Source: Amyelois transitella
Lineage: Eukaryota > Arthropoda > Insecta > Lepidoptera > Pyralidae
Length of the DNA stretch: 64,000 bases
Direction: 5' to 3'
Assembly (NCBI RefSeq): GCF_032362555.1
Contig: NC_083535.1
Coordinates: 7,068,001 to 7,132,000, forward strand
In this document: positions 1 to 12,834 of the stretch, piece by piece
Layout of the letters: each line of letters begins with the position of its first letter
How positions within the stretch are numbered: the first letter of the stretch is position 1
Program-made: the position numbers and the translations under genes
The notes under the pieces: model-generated
Databases searched by the model: none
What the model was told of the DNA's origin: nothing
The model's input: only the letters and a program-made list of their open reading frames with translations

Positions 1-3000
1 AGTTGATTGAATATCTTTCCATACGAAATGGTGGTATTCTGTATGTCTTCCATATCTAGGGTGTTAAATGGTGCATCGTTCCTGGGAAATTTTGTTGCTA
101 TATAAATGTATTCCAATAAATAAGTACTGACATTAAACCCCAATCATTCAATTTACACTTAAATTACTAACCATGAGTGATACAAGTCAATCCACTCTTT
201 AGACGATTTCCATAAGGATTGTCTAAGTTTCACATCATTTATAGCTTCATCCAGTGCTTCCATTCTCGCTGGCGGTATCTACCGATATAAGTTATATTAC
301 ATAATCATAACAACACAGATTAAAATCGCAATCAATTTATTTTTTACACTAGCTGTGTCCGCGACTTCGTCCGCGTGGAATAGTTATTTGGGGCATCATT
401 GAAGCCCTCAAAGATGAAGAATTTTCCCCGTTTTTTTCACATTTTCCATTATTTCTTCGCTATTAAAAGTTGCAGCGTGATATAATATAGCCTAAAGCCT
501 TCCTCGATAAATGGTCTATTCAACACAAAAATAATTTTTCAGTTTGAACCAGTAGTTCCTGAGATTAGAGCGTTCAAACAAACAAACAAACTCTTCAGCT
601 TTATAATATTAGTATAGATTTATGAGAAAATAATAATGTAAACAGAATCGCGCATACCTAAGTCAACTTCAGCTAACAAGCAAGTTGTCTACGCTGTAAC
701 GAGGTACCTACTCGTATTGAAAATCACCTTGAATATTTTCTGCCAGTCGCGTATTTGTTTCTCGCGTGCCGAGCAAGCAGCAAGTTTCTCCGCTAAATCA
801 TTGAGGGTTTCCATCACTTTCTCCATATCAGATTTTTCATCATACAGCCACGGCGCCTGTCGAATTTTGGGGTATAGGTAGATAGTGCAGAGATTAACGT
901 AGATAGGTACACTTAACAACATAAATAAGTGGCCCGAGCCCAAAATTTGACAAGATTTAAAAATATCAATGAAATCCGATTTGGTCAAATAAGTGCTTTT
1001 CATGTTAAAATACTCTTTCCTTTGATAAAAAAAATATAAACAACAATTTGATATGAAAAAAAATCTGATTTCGGTTAAATCCAATAAGCATAATCTTTAT
1101 ATATTTGAAGTTTTTTTTTGGTTTGGTGAATACAGCCCTCAATACTTACGTACTCACTACGAATTACAAGCATATCGAAAGCTATTTTCTGACCGAGACC
1201 CCCTATTCGCACTTAGCTAAATCGACAATGCGTTTTGCATTTGTTTTTTAAACCTACTAAGTATCATCATCCACACATGCTGTGAAAATATTCCAAAAAA
1301 AGTTAATTTTCCGCTACAGGGTAGGCTAGACAGTTAACAATTGCATGACTACCAATAATTTCTTCATGGTAGTAATGGTAGTAATGCAAAGCAATCTCAC
1401 CGCGACTTCGTCCCTAAGTTTGTTGACGTCCATCATGAGATCCATGATGTCTTTGCCGATCTGACTGGCGAACAAGCCGGCTAGTTTCGACCTCGTTTCC
1501 AGGCGAGCGTCCACGTTGGTTCGTAGAGTGCCTAAAGCGACACTCAGACCTGTGTGGAAAATACATGCAGATGCAAATCAATCACATTTATAATATTTTA
1601 TTACCAACTTGCTAGCAAACAAGCCGGCTAGTTTCGACCTCGTTCCCAGGCGAGCGTCATCGTCATTTCGAGGAGTCACCAAACATTCAGACCCGTGGGG
1701 AAACCCCATTAATTACATATTTACATATAAGAGGTCCAATATTATTTAGGGCAAAATTTATAATGAACCATCACTGAGACACCCAAATCCAAGGGTTACT
1801 TCAATTAATTTACAAAACATAAAATAAAATTTTCTACGAAGCCTTTCAGCGAAATAAGAATTTAGTTCCTGAAGTGCTACTCAAGCTCTGAGCATTGGAA
1901 AATTGCATTACGTAAGAAAATCTTCTTCAAACATTTATTTGTCGGGCCGGCGCATTTTAGGTATATTTTTTACATTTTAGGTAGGTATATTTGGGGAAAG
2001 GCTATTATGGATACTTAGTAAGTCTGTAAGGTGTAGGAACGATTTACATCGTAACTACAAAATAAAAAACCGGCTAAGGGTGAGTCGGTGAGTCTTTCGT
2101 ATAAACGAAAGAGTCCGAAAGGTCCTTTGTTCATGCAAGTCATTAAACGTTAGTGTCTTTTATGTAAATTCAGTAAAGAAGCGTATTTTCTACACGATGA
2201 CATCCAAAGCAAGACAAGTCGATTACAGCGAGGCACACTCTTAAGTATTTCTTAGATCGTCACGTTCCTCTTAAGAAGTTTCAGTTCATATTTGCAATGG
2301 AAAATCTATGCATCAACACGACCAAATTCTTATTGTATTTTTTAAACCTATGTTAAAATATAGTTTTTATGCACGTTTTATTTACTATACCTATCTTTTA
2401 TTAGTTAATATAACTTGAGTATTCACTGGTGTTATTGATTTTCATTGTTTAATAAAAATTTTTGGTTTAATATGTACTTAGGTACTATTTAAGGATCGCC
2501 GTTCATTAGGTAAGGAAGACCATTTGAATAATTAAGGTACGTCAAAAACTTATACTAACTTCTATCGGATTAGTCCCAGTTGCATCCTATCTAAAAGAGG
2601 TCTCGGCGTCCATCTTTTCACCTACACACAATCTGAGAGTGGATTATTAAGGTTTCTACTCGAAACGATTTGTCTGAATACCGCGACTCTGCACCATCAC
2701 CTAAAGTATAGTTTGCAATTAAATTTATCTACCAAACAAAAAATCCTTTATTTATACTTACCCAAATATTCAGTCATATCATCAGGTGGTATGGGAATAT
2801 TGAACTCTCCCATGAGATCATAGAGTTCCCTTAGATACTCCAGTCTTTCCTCGAGGCCGACCACTCTGCCTTCGAGCCCGTCCATCATGAAGTTGAAGGC
2901 AACTAGTTCACCCGCTGTTTCTGGCTCTTTGCTGATGTCGTTCGTTATGGCATCTATACCCTCCAGGATTTCGTCTATGCAGTTGCGCGCGATGCTGTAA

Positions 3001-6000
3001 ATTTGCCACGGTTAGATATTTCAAGATATTACAACTGTACTGCCCCGAACATAGACTATTCAAAATACTGTCTAATATTAGTAGTTCCAAATAAAGAAAA
3101 CTCACTCTGGGGTAGTAGTGGATACCACATCAAACAGCCTCCTAGGCTGCGGCCTGAACAACTCTTGGAATGGACACAAGCACAAGAATATCATCCCGAG
3201 CGGCTGGTAGCTCACAACATCCTCTATCTCATTTATTTGCTTGTTAAACTTCTCGCAAAGTATCCTGAATTGCATCACATCTCTCTCTTGTTTTATAATA
3301 TCAATGTTCATCTCGTGAGCTTCTCTAAAATTGTCCATGAAGCCATTCATGCGTTTAAGGAAAAGCCACACACAGTCGTATGCGTTTTGGATTGCGAAAG
3401 GTATAAAAGCTATTTCGTCTAGCATTTTCTTGTCCTGATTCATTAGGAAGTACAAGTTTGGCGATACTCCTGCTGACCATTCCACTTGCTTGCCCATAAT
3501 TGTTGGTTGCACGAAAATCTGCAGAGATTCCTCATTGAGATAGTTGTGGAAGGTCCTCACGTATTGATCCCAGTAGCCCGTGATTCGCTCCATGTACGTC
3601 GTCACTACCTGTTGACTGGGATTCAGTTCGACCTCGCCACTAACTTGTACATAAGCATCTACTTGGAATAGAGCCCACTGCAATAAAAATGTCTCATTAT
3701 CATTCTCAATCATGTCAATATTTTCTACCAAGAGTCAATTAAATAGAGAAATTTATGAATTAGTGTTTATGTAGTTACTAACCAGTGGCATATAATATAC
3801 TTAATTAAAATACATATGATGTATATATATATGTTTGCTCGCATCATACTCATATCATGCAATGGTTAGTTTAATCCTTTACCTTGCAAGTTTCAACAGG
3901 TCTTGGTATGACTTCAAGCACTTCATCAACTTCAGTGCCCTCCAGTAAGGCATTTTCTGGCGTGAATTCCACGTGCTTTCGAAACATTTCCGCCATCATA
4001 GAATTGGACCGCTTCGTGAGACGATAGAGCATGTAGTTGGTCATGTAATCGATTTGTTTGATGAAACTGCAGATAAGACAGACAAAATCTGAGGAAAATT
4101 TTATCTTTATTCCATAGCTTTTGTTGGAACTTTGCTGTGTGCTTGTACAAACCAAAAATCAGTGCAACTAAAATTCAAGCGCTGGTCATTATTAGACGGT
4201 TGACAACAAAAAAATCTAAAATAATTTTACATCATGATGACCTGGAAAGGCAGTATGTTGCGGTCTTCGAACACAAAATCCTGCTGGAACAACACAGTAT
4301 GGACAAATATAGAATCTCTTACGCGGCCAATCGTTCGCAGTACTTCCTCTTGTTCGCCTTCTCCGTGTAAGACATGCCTCCAGTTGGCTTCCCCCGGATG
4401 ACCTGGAAGGGCGGTATGTTGCGGTCGTCAAACACAAAGCCCTGCTGGAACAACGCTGTATGGCAAGCCTGAGTCACCACGTCTAGAACCACCGCCCGGA
4501 ATTCAAATAGTTTCTCGCGAATATATTCGACGCGTTTCATCTGAAGTCGTTATAAATAAGGTATTATATTCTAATGAGGTACGTAAGTAATAGGAAGGAT
4601 ACTGACATTTTAAAACTAAGGTGTTACTGATTTTTGGCGTTTAAAAATATTTAAGCATACAACTGTAAAAATATTTTGAATGAAAAGAATGATTGTATCT
4701 AACTCTAATGTAAAAATCCCGCGTGTCCACTCGCTCGTCGCAAATCAATAATTGGAATAGAATCATTTTAATTTCGGTAAACTTAACTCAATATAAGCGA
4801 CCGCTACATGGATTTCAAATACTTAGATTTTAATTTTGGTGGTCTATCTACTTCTTGTCGCTAAATCTACTTCTAAACGTGCGTTAAATATCAGAAATGT
4901 GTCACCTGCACTTCAATGAAATAGAAGAATGCCGTATCCATATCTCTGGACAAATCGGCAAAGGTTTTCATGTACATTTCGCAGCACATGGCTTGTACAT
5001 TCAGTAAAGCCTTCGCCAACACGGGGGTCAGAATGAATAAGTTCTTGGCAAGCTTATTGCGTAATTTGCTATACTTCCGGAAAAGTATAGACTTACGCCA
5101 CACATAAAAAGCTTTCCAATATCTGTATACTTTGAAAAATTTGATCTAAAATAGAACAAGAAAATGTACATAAGTATTAGATATTTATAGAAACTAGATC
5201 GCGCCATGAATCGTAAAATCTGTATGAGAATTTTCCATGCACATACAGATTTTAAAGTTCATTTTCTGGAAATTTTATGGAAAACAATCACGAGATAAAA
5301 GTTAAAGTTAATTTATTTGTTAATAGCTGTTGCCCGCGACTTCGTCCGCGTAAATTTCGAATTTTTCCGCGTAAACTTATTTGCAGGCAAACTCATGCCT
5401 TGAGTTCATTCAAATGACGATAACTAATTTTTTAGTTAACCGATTTTGATGAAACAAACTTTAAATGCTTTCCTGAGTTAAAAAAAGCAATTGGTGAAAG
5501 TTTTAAGAAAATCGGTTTAGTACTTTCGTAGATAAGCGTAATCATACCATACAGACAGACAGACAAGAAATTAAAAAAAAATATTTTTGCTTTCTATTAT
5601 TCATTTTAAGTGTCCATCCATTTCAATTAAAAAAACTAAATGTACAGACAAAATATTTTTACTGTTTTATTATATGTATAGACTTTTTCCTTAAAATTAT
5701 TTGATTTTGATTTGATTTGATTTTGATTTGATTGAGCTAGTCTTTAGATTGAACTAAAGTAAGATATAATGATATTTGTGTGAGTTCTATACATATGTAT
5801 TAAGCTTAAGAATGCAATAGGTAGGTAAGTAAAAATCTTACGTCAGTAAGCTTGACAAATATCGTATACTCTTGTTCCCAGTCCGGCAGTTTAGTAAATA
5901 CCATTTCATTGGTGTAGTGCGTCACTCCACACGGGCTGATTGTGAGATAATTCTTCTTATCAATACCTTCGTATGGCACAACACTAGATAATAAATAAAT

Positions 6001-9000
6001 ATAAGTTGTGTAACAGTACACGACAAATAGTTGCTTTTTCTAAAGCCGAGCTAACGACATGGCACGAATAGCCTGCGTTAAACCAAAAAGTCATTAACTT
6101 CCGTTAAGAACCTACATGCTAAATATCAAGTTTCTAGACCCACCGGTTTGAGCTGTGCGTTGTGTGTCAGTCAGTCAAACAGTAATGGAAGTTTTATGTC
6201 GTCGAAAAATAGTAAACAAGAACTTTAACGAATCCCATTATTTGGCTCGGTGTTGGGGTTCGGTTAAACGGACTAGATAAATAAATTATATAGTATTTAT
6301 AAAATTCTGTGTTCAGGTGCTAGGGGCAACAAATGTATTCAAAATATAGGCGTAAGCGTTTGCCAAAACGTCTACCAAATGAAAGCTGACGAAATAGGTA
6401 CTTTCGTTGTCCTGATGTGTATGCAGCTTCATAAAGTAATTTGAATAGTAAAATAGGTAGCTATTATAATGTCATTCAAAGAATTAAGGTTTTATTTTTG
6501 TGAAAAAAAACAAAGAAGAACCTAGATTAATAGAAGCTCATACGTACTTAAGGTAATACGGGGTGAAATAAACGTTTTCGGGATGTACTGCGTATATCAT
6601 ATAGAGGAAGCCACAGGATGGATTTTTCCTCACATATTCTATTACTTCTTTTTGTGAGGCCACCTCAGGTTTGACCTTCAAAGGATCACTGGTCACATAC
6701 ATCTCAATATTTTGATCACTACTTGGTCTTCTTGGTTCAATCTTTATCTGAATTTTCTTCTTTTTCTCTTTGACTGCGGAGAAGTGAGATCCATAATTAA
6801 CATAGATATTCGCAGATTTTTTTTTATTTCTGCTAATGATATGTTTTAAACGAAAAACATGCAAGAAATATTATAAACTAGTTGACGCCCGCATCTCCGT
6901 TTTCGTGTTAATGGAAATACAAAGGTTAAGATTATTAAATTAACTCAAATTTCGGTACATATTACAAAGTAGCTGGTCCCATTGGCTTCAACATCACATG
7001 ATCCAGGTCATCCAATTTTTTTTCCCAAAGAAACTGCTCATCAGTTTGAACAAATTTTGTCAAGACGTCTTTTCCATAAATCGGATGATTTAGCTGGTCT
7101 ATAATGGTTCTGCATCGGGTGTTCCAGATCTTCGATTTTTATACGCTATCGGAAAATGCTCATCAGGTTGAACAACTTTTGTAAAGACGTCACTTCGATA
7201 TTTCCTATAGTTAAGCTGAGTTGTTATGGTTTGATATCAGCTGTACCAGATTCCAAAATAAATTATACCCAGTGCCAGTATAATATATGATGGCCAGGTA
7301 TAAGAACTATACAACAAAAAAAGTTTAATTCAAATCCGTTTAGTAGTTTCGGAGATTATCGTGTACAAACAAACATACAAACAGACAGACTTTATTTTCA
7401 AATTCATACTCGGTTACTATAAATAATTGTTTGAAAATATACTAAATGTACATACAACATTTTTTTACTGTTTTATTATATGTATTGATGATCTAGCTGT
7501 AATCCACGACATTGCCTGAGATAATGATATTATTGGTGTTGCTATAAATATATAGTGAGTGAAGGTCATACCAAGGGTGTCTAAATTGATAGGCTCCAAT
7601 TGTTTATCTTTTCTTTCTTTCCGGTAACGCTCCTGTTGGGCTGCATCAAATCCAGTCTGTGAAAGAAATGATATGGGATAGTGAAATTTTTTTAAGTGTG
7701 GCGACGTCTCTACTCCACAAGTCACGAAAACAAATCACGCGACTTATTAGTCAAAAACAGCGTAATGTCTAAATCGCGCAAGCAAAGATTTCACGGATTA
7801 GAGCATAAATACAACCTCCTCCGAAAGGTTGAACCTCTACCTTTTGGTGGCGGTCTAGCCGAATCATCCTGCTGCCACAGTATTTAATCCCAGAGGAAGG
7901 TCTTGGTTGAGCAATTTTATAAAGAGTGTTGGCGTCAAGTAGCCGGCTTGGCTTACAATTAAAATGTTAAATAGAAAATAAATGAGAAAAATTATCCAGA
8001 ATAAAGTCTTTGCGCCTGATAATAGTTTAAAAGGGCAGTGTGGAAATCCAGTAATGGTAAAGACTGTTTTTATATGTGTCAATGAAAAGTACCTGGTCGT
8101 AAATAAATTTATACAGGACAAATTACACTGATTGAGTTAGCCTTGAAGTAAGTTCGAGGCTTGTGTTACTACTATAATGCTAGATACTAACTTAACTATA
8201 CTAGATTTTATAATAAATACTTATATAGATAACATCCAAGACCCAGGCCAATCAGAAAAAGTTCTTTTCTCATCATGCCCTGGCCGGGATTCGAAACCGG
8301 GACCTCCGATGTCACAGACGTACTTGTATGTAAGTGTACTACCGCTGCGCCACAGAGGCCGTCTAAAGGTCGGTAAGAAAGCATTTACGAAAAGGCCCTA
8401 CTTGTTCCCATATTCGTCATAAATAAAATCCAATGAAAAAAGATGAAGATGGTGTACCTACCGGCAAAAGAAACCGAACAGGAAATAAAAAATTATGAAT
8501 TTAATTATTACATACTTACCAATGGCTCTGGTTGTTGTTTCACAAACTCAATTTTATCCAACAACTTTCTGTGAGGCAAATGAAATGGTATATCCCTGGA
8601 TTTTCTATAAGACAAAATAATATTATATTAATAAATAATTATTCACAAAAAAAACGCACGTGTACTTTACAAAAATGAATCACAAACAGAAAAATATTTA
8701 GGTACATCTGCGTGCATTGTAAAGTATGTATATTATTTGTATAGGTAATTAATTTAGTATCTATAAAAATGTTTAATACATACAGAATTTTCAAACAATC
8801 AAGATCAAAAATAGCTCATAGTCTGTGTGTATATAAAAACAAGCAGTTAGTTACAAATTTGGGCATCAATCAACAGAATCCTATTCTATTACGAAATATA
8901 AAGTACCTCGAATAATACGTGGGCACTTTGCGAATATTTCTTTGCAAAGTTTCTATAGCAGGCAAAGTTGTGGCTGGTGACCTACGTCGCGAATTTCCGT

Positions 9001-9007
9001 TCATCAT
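1..9007 (-). CDS. DNAH6: Axonemal dynein heavy chain, DNAH6 type (5' 14 exons, tail only; partial)
   Basis: Axonemal dynein heavy chains are ATPase motors of cilia and sperm flagella; DNAH6 belongs to the inner-arm group. I assembled 14 exons, all phase-consistent: 8907-9007, 8520-8604, 7572-7656, 6548-6773, 5842-5983, 4906-5145, 4323-4540, 3883-4066, 3106-3677, 2762-2994, 1401-1549, 728-856, 172-278 and 1-81 (runs off the left edge). They give about 850 residues, all in the tail (N-terminal stem); the AAA+ motor is outside the window. Family evidence comes from blocks I recognise from vertebrate DNAH6: GFLYMIYAVHPENV (near residue 140), ISPCGVTHY and WEQEY (180-205), YWKAFYVWRKS (220), KNLFILTPVLAKALL (248-262) and MSYTEKANKRKYCERL (350-365). 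The start is the first of two Met codons; the first exon is short and basic. The gene is divergent from the RASGEF1 gene. Exons 7 and 11 have degenerate partial copies in neighbouring introns. Assignment to DNAH6 rather than DNAH3/7/12 is from recalled family sequence, not a search. Confidence 0.85.
351..624 (+). repeat. Lepidopteran dispersed element with CCGCGACTTCGTCCGCG core
   Basis: The element starts near actagctgtgtccgcgac and ends at the tail caaacaaacaaactcttcag followed by ttagtataga. Its head and tail recur in the window: heads at about 5331-5570, 31520-31557 (inverted) and 41660-41850, and a tail at 30875-31080 (inverted). Such copies are very common in lepidopteran genomes and are variously annotated as Helitron-like (Lep1) or LINE tails; I cannot decide which. 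This copy lies in a dynein intron. Confidence 0.7.
1607..1706 (-). pseudogene. Degenerate partial copy of dynein exon 11 (exon echo)
   Basis: The stretch 1618-1658 matches 1471-1511 of the real exon (1401-1549) with one mismatch in 41 bases. Weaker similarity runs on through the exon start and splice acceptor (1690-1706 resembles 1544-1560). The copy is in direct orientation in the intron just upstream of the exon. The acceptor AG is changed to GG and the frame hits a stop (TGG TGA) soon after the former exon start, so it cannot act as a substitute exon. It looks like a decaying tandem duplication. Confidence 0.8.
4237..4303 (-). pseudogene. Degenerate partial copy of dynein exon 7 (exon echo)
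   Basis: Bases 4237-4303 align without gaps to 4397-4463 inside exon 7 (4323-4540), with about 8 mismatches in 67 by eye. The copy is in direct orientation, in the intron just downstream of the exon. It keeps the exon's reading frame (HTVLFQQDFVFEDRNILPFQ against HTALFQQGFVFDDRNIPPFQ in the exon) and then meets a TAA about three codons on. No convincing splice sites frame it. Confidence 0.85.
5331..5575 (+). repeat. Dispersed element fragment (CCCGCGACTTCGTCCGCG family)
   Basis: The head agctgttgcccgcgacttcg is followed by the characteristic body and ends near the cagacagacagaca run. It lies in the dynein intron between 4906-5145 and 5842-5983. A related, more decayed stretch with the same cagacagac-type end lies at about 6885-7395. 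Confidence 0.65.
8177..8365 (-). repeat. tRNA-derived SINE (lepidopteran type)
   Basis: Read on the minus strand, the head carries a box A-like stretch (TGGCGCAGCGGTAGT) and a box B-like stretch (GGTTTCGAATCCC), then a body that contains TTTTCTGATTGGCCTGGGTC and an AT-rich end. This is a SINE with a tRNA-like promoter head rather than a tRNA gene: the spacing between the boxes is too long and the 5' and 3' halves do not form an acceptor stem. A degenerate relative is at about 28300-28440. Confidence 0.7.
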
Positions 9008-10400
9008 ATTTTACACATTTAAATCGTTATAATGAGCAATATTGTATTATTGAGGTATTTGATTAAAATACATATACGATTATATGCTGATTGTTATATA
9101 AATAATTAATCTTAGGAGATAAATAATCAATATTTATCAACTGTTTATAAATATCCTTGGATACCTGCGTTGTTAAATCAGGCAAGTTTAAATTTTAATA
9201 GAACCCCGCGCTGTCAAACAACGCTAACATGACGCGTAAGCTTTGACGCCTTGATGAGGGAAATTAAAAAAAATATTTTGCAGTGATGCGCGTATACCTA
9301 AACGACAGCAACATACTCACCAAGATTTTCATAAATACCAATGAATTTTGTTTTAATATACATAAGTGCTAAACGTGAAACTTCGCTTCGTCTATTAAGA
9401 CGCGTGAGTCTTAACTGTGGCTTTAAGTTGGCTACTCCTACATCAGGTTTTCATAATGTACATACACATAAGTAAAATAAAGCGCCAGATTTTGTGCGAT
9501 TTGGTGCAGCCAGCGCTATGTTGGCAACACTGGCCGTCGCTCATAGGGATGTGAGTAACGAAAAGAACTTTAAAATAAAAATTATACATGTATTACTTGT
9601 TGTCGAGAGTCTCATGATTTTCTCTCAACGGCTTTATTCTCAGGCAATAAAATGTAAAATTATTGATCTGAAGTAATTATAATTTGTATATTATTAATAT
9701 GTATATTTAAAAGACAAAAGTACCCGAAACCGCCGAGCTTGCATGAAGAGAGTTATGAATGTGGATGAAGCGAAGGAAATATGCAGAGATCGTGGCAAGT
9801 GGAAAGAGGTAGTCTCTGCCTACCCCTCCGGGAAAGAGGCGTGATTTTATGTATGTATGTATGTATATTTAAACGGCCCCAGCGCCGCGTGCTCTCGACC
9901 GACTACTAGTGGTCCGACGACCTGCAAAGACCAGTCTGAGACATGAGATGATAAAAACGGCGAGACCCCATTCGCTTGTTAATCTTGTTATTAGATTTAA
10001 ACTTACTGCTTAATTGCATATTTCTGCTGCATTTTCTAACGAATAAAGTTTGAATGTTGGCCGAAAAATAGTGCATCCAAAATTAAGTTGTGCATCTAAT
10101 ACTTTATTCTGCAGATATAAGTGCGCTGCAAAAGTAAACGAAAGAATATCATAATAGTTAACGCGAATAAGCAATATAGCAAAAAGCATGTGGTTAACTG
10201 AGAGTGCGCTTAATAAGTGCGTTTCGTTGAAATACTCATCTCTACTGCTACACTCACACTCACATCACACGTCAGTAGCGGCATCTTGAGGAAATATTTA
10301 GCGGGTGGTAAGCGTGTGAAGGGTGCACGTCCAACAAAAAACATTGAATTCTGAATTCAGCTTGCTTGCTTCGTAATCTGTGGCTGGTTTGGTTCTCTGT
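9008..10400. promoter_or_regulatory. Divergent intergenic region between the dynein and RASGEF1 genes
   Basis: Both promoters should lie here, because the dynein starts at 9007 on the minus strand and the RASGEF1 5' exon lies near 10.4 kb on the plus strand. I see no clear TATA box or clustered sites. A LINE/SINE-like 3' fragment sits at 9720-9875 (gtagtctctgcctacccctc core followed by a tatg microsatellite). A short open frame at 9494-9676 has no supporting features. Confidence 0.4.
9720..9876 (+). repeat. Dispersed repeat fragment, gtagtctctgcctacccctc family
   Basis: The same sequence occurs inverted at 60528-60700, and a decayed copy lies at about 15385-15475. It ends in a gtatgtatgtat run. 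It resembles the 3' part of an RTE-type non-LTR element or a SINE derived from one. Confidence 0.6.
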
Positions 10401-10575
10401 TGCTCGCCTCTGCCTGTGCGATAGATGCCAAGCGAGCGTAGTAATTTTATTTTCAAAACGTAGTTTATTGTAAAAATTTAATATAAATTTCTGTGATCTT
10501 CTATAGAAAAAAATATTTTAATCGCAAATTGATACACGAATTAAGTGCATTGATTTTTGTTATCAGGTTGATTGG
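10330..10575 (+). other. Probable 5' UTR exon of the RASGEF1-like gene
   Basis: A consensus splice donor (GATTGG then GTAAGA, intron start 10576) follows a stretch that is less AT-rich than its surroundings. The first coding exon begins with a consensus acceptor at 12752 and has 83 nt of untranslated leader before its ATG, so at least one upstream noncoding exon is needed. The 5' limit is a guess. Confidence 0.4.
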
Positions 10576-10766
10576 GTAAGATACATTTTTTATACATTAT
10601 TCTAATAAAACAAACAACTTTCACCAACCGTACCTGTTTGCCTTTTCCAACAGGACTCTATGAGAAAAGTAAAAGTTTATTTTATAAATTTATTTACAAA
10701 TAAAACTGAATATATCCACCTAAATTTTATAGGATTAAAACGAATTTAGGCGTAATAAAATGGATA

Positions 10767-10848
10767 GATCGCAGTACCATTGCAAGCAAGTAACTTATTC
10801 ATCACTATATGTGATGAATAAGTTATCTGCATGCGATGGTTCTTGAGC
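10767..10848. repeat. Long near-perfect inverted repeat (hairpin) in RASGEF1 5' intron
   Basis: The inner arms taacttattcatcac and gtgatgaataagtta (15 bp) are perfect around a 5-nt loop. Pairing continues outward with a few mismatches to arms of about 38 nt (10767-10805 with 10811-10848). It could be a small RNA precursor, a tiny MITE or a cruciform. The loop is short for a classical pre-miRNA. Confidence 0.7.
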
Positions 10849-12544
10849 TTATAAAATTGTAAAATTCATCAAAAGGATGCATTTAAAAAAAAGGACTTAC
10901 CCCTATCGTAAATAATACAGAAATTTTCACCAGCCTTCTTCCTGTAGATGTTTATCCCGGTGAGATTCTCACTTTTTTTAATTGCCCCTTTTTACCTGTG
11001 ATAAATAATAATAAATTAGATTTGAGATCTACATATATAGAGTAAATGAAATAATGACAACAGAATATAAAGCCCTTCTGGTGAGTAGGCGAACAATACT
11101 GGAGGAAATTCTGCTGCCTGTATATCTTCTAATTCCAATGGTTGATTTGTTTGCGCGAAGTACCATTACCCTTTCAGAGAGGTTGTCCATTTTAAAGTGT
11201 GTTTTGTTCTATTCTTTGAAGTGAATCTGTGTTCATTTTGAAGAACATTCTGTTGTGTTCTTTGAAAGAGACGCAAGCCTAAGGGTGTTAAGTGCTTAGG
11301 TAGTTTGTAGCTTGTAAATTTTTGACTTACAGTAGATATAACTAATATATTTTAATTATATGTATGTGATACATATGTAACTCAAATTTAATTTATTAAA
11401 TGTAATATGATAATAACAATTTTATACATAGTAGCTATTAGTGGTTTAATTGTGTTTTAAATTACATGAAAATCCACAAAAAAGTATAAGAAGTATGTTT
11501 TTTAGTCCATGCACTTAAAAAACTATATTTTATACCACTGTCAAACAGTTCTACTCACATGTAGTAATTATCATATCCTTTGAAGTGGGAACATGATTTT
11601 GAGTGAAAATATGGGAATAATAATTAGCAGTTGCAAAAAAAAAGAATGCAAGAACAAATATTTGATAGTGTACTCATTGACAAATTATTGATTCACTGAC
11701 CTATGCATGGAATGACCACTGTATGTTGAGATTTGAAATTCGGCATTTGGGTTCCTCTCTTAGAGCACCCCTAGACCACATAAGGATGTAGTCCAGAAGT
11801 GATTGTTTGCTTTACATGGGCAATGCCATTGGTGTACTGTAATCAAACTATATAATACATGCAAAAGGTTGTAAGGATCTATGAATGTGTGAGTGTTTGT
11901 TACTCTTTCACATAAAATCATCTAAATAGTTTTTATGAAACCTTGGATTATATATATTAGCATAATAATATAAAAAAATAATTATAAATTTTAGAAATTG
12001 AAGATGAAGTCGCGGGCATCAAAAGTTTATTTAAAAAAAAGGATATCTTTTTAGTTGATCATTTAAGAAATCTTTTTTCTCTTATCTCTACATACCTACT
12101 AAGAAAATATAGAATGAGTATAAATATTCGAACAGGATGGGATCTTTTCTTAGGTGTTTGTATGAATAAATTTATCAATCAAGGGTTTTTCCTTGGCTAA
12201 GTCATATAAGATTTATATTATTATTTTTTATATATAAAATATATAAATTATTATATTTTTGCACAAGATAATGCAAGGTGTTTTATTGTGTTCATTAATA
12301 CTGCTGAAAATAAAACATTGTTATAAAGACTTATTTTTTATAAAAGCTGGCTGGCTAACTGGGTTATTAGCCAAACTAGGCAAGTTACATCTACTTTTCT
12401 CTTTGTGGTAAGCAAATAATAAAGTTCATGAATTTAAATGAAGTCTCCACTTAACCTTCCTCCAAGAAAGTGGCATATTTTATGTATTTCGGTAACCTAC
12501 ATAAAAAGCATGCTTTGACATAATCTATGAATTAATAAAAAATA

Positions 12545-12660
12545 CATACATACATCGATATCCCTTCCGTAGTAGACAGAGCCAACAGTCTTTAAAAGAC
12601 TGAAAGGCCCGTTTTCCTATGAGGCTTTATAATAGAATTGAGATTTAAATGGCAGAAAAG
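12545..12660 (-). repeat. SINE fragment (gtgtggttcccgg-headed family)
   Basis: Reverse-strand match to the longer copies at 17577-17825 and 46437-46675, sharing the actgttggctctgtctac block and the following tail. Another reverse-strand copy lies at about 14415-14545, also in a RASGEF1 intron. Confidence 0.65.
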
Positions 12661-12834
12661 GTTGTTAAAAAAGGAAAAAATAATTTTATTTAATAACCAG
12701 TTCTCCATTTAATGTTATCATAATTTAAAAATAAGATTGATATTGTTTCAGTATATCCGATGGGTTCCTTGACATAAATGTTCCAGTGAAGCTTCATAGG
12801 AAGCTATTAGGGTTAATTGCCATCAAGGAATTGA

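Noticed and set aside
3003-3422. 139-codon plus-strand frame
   Set aside because: Antisense to the phase-consistent dynein exon 3106-3677.
7696-7887. 63-codon plus-strand frame in a dynein intron
   Set aside because: Short, opposite strand to the host gene, no family features.
8273-8362. Possible tRNA gene on the minus strand
   Set aside because: Box A and box B-like stretches exist but spacing is too long, no acceptor stem forms, and the body continues as a SINE.
9494-9676. Short frame with a GTGAGT donor in the divergent intergenic region
   Set aside because: No matching acceptor or coding partner in phase was found; could be a noncoding exon but not supported.
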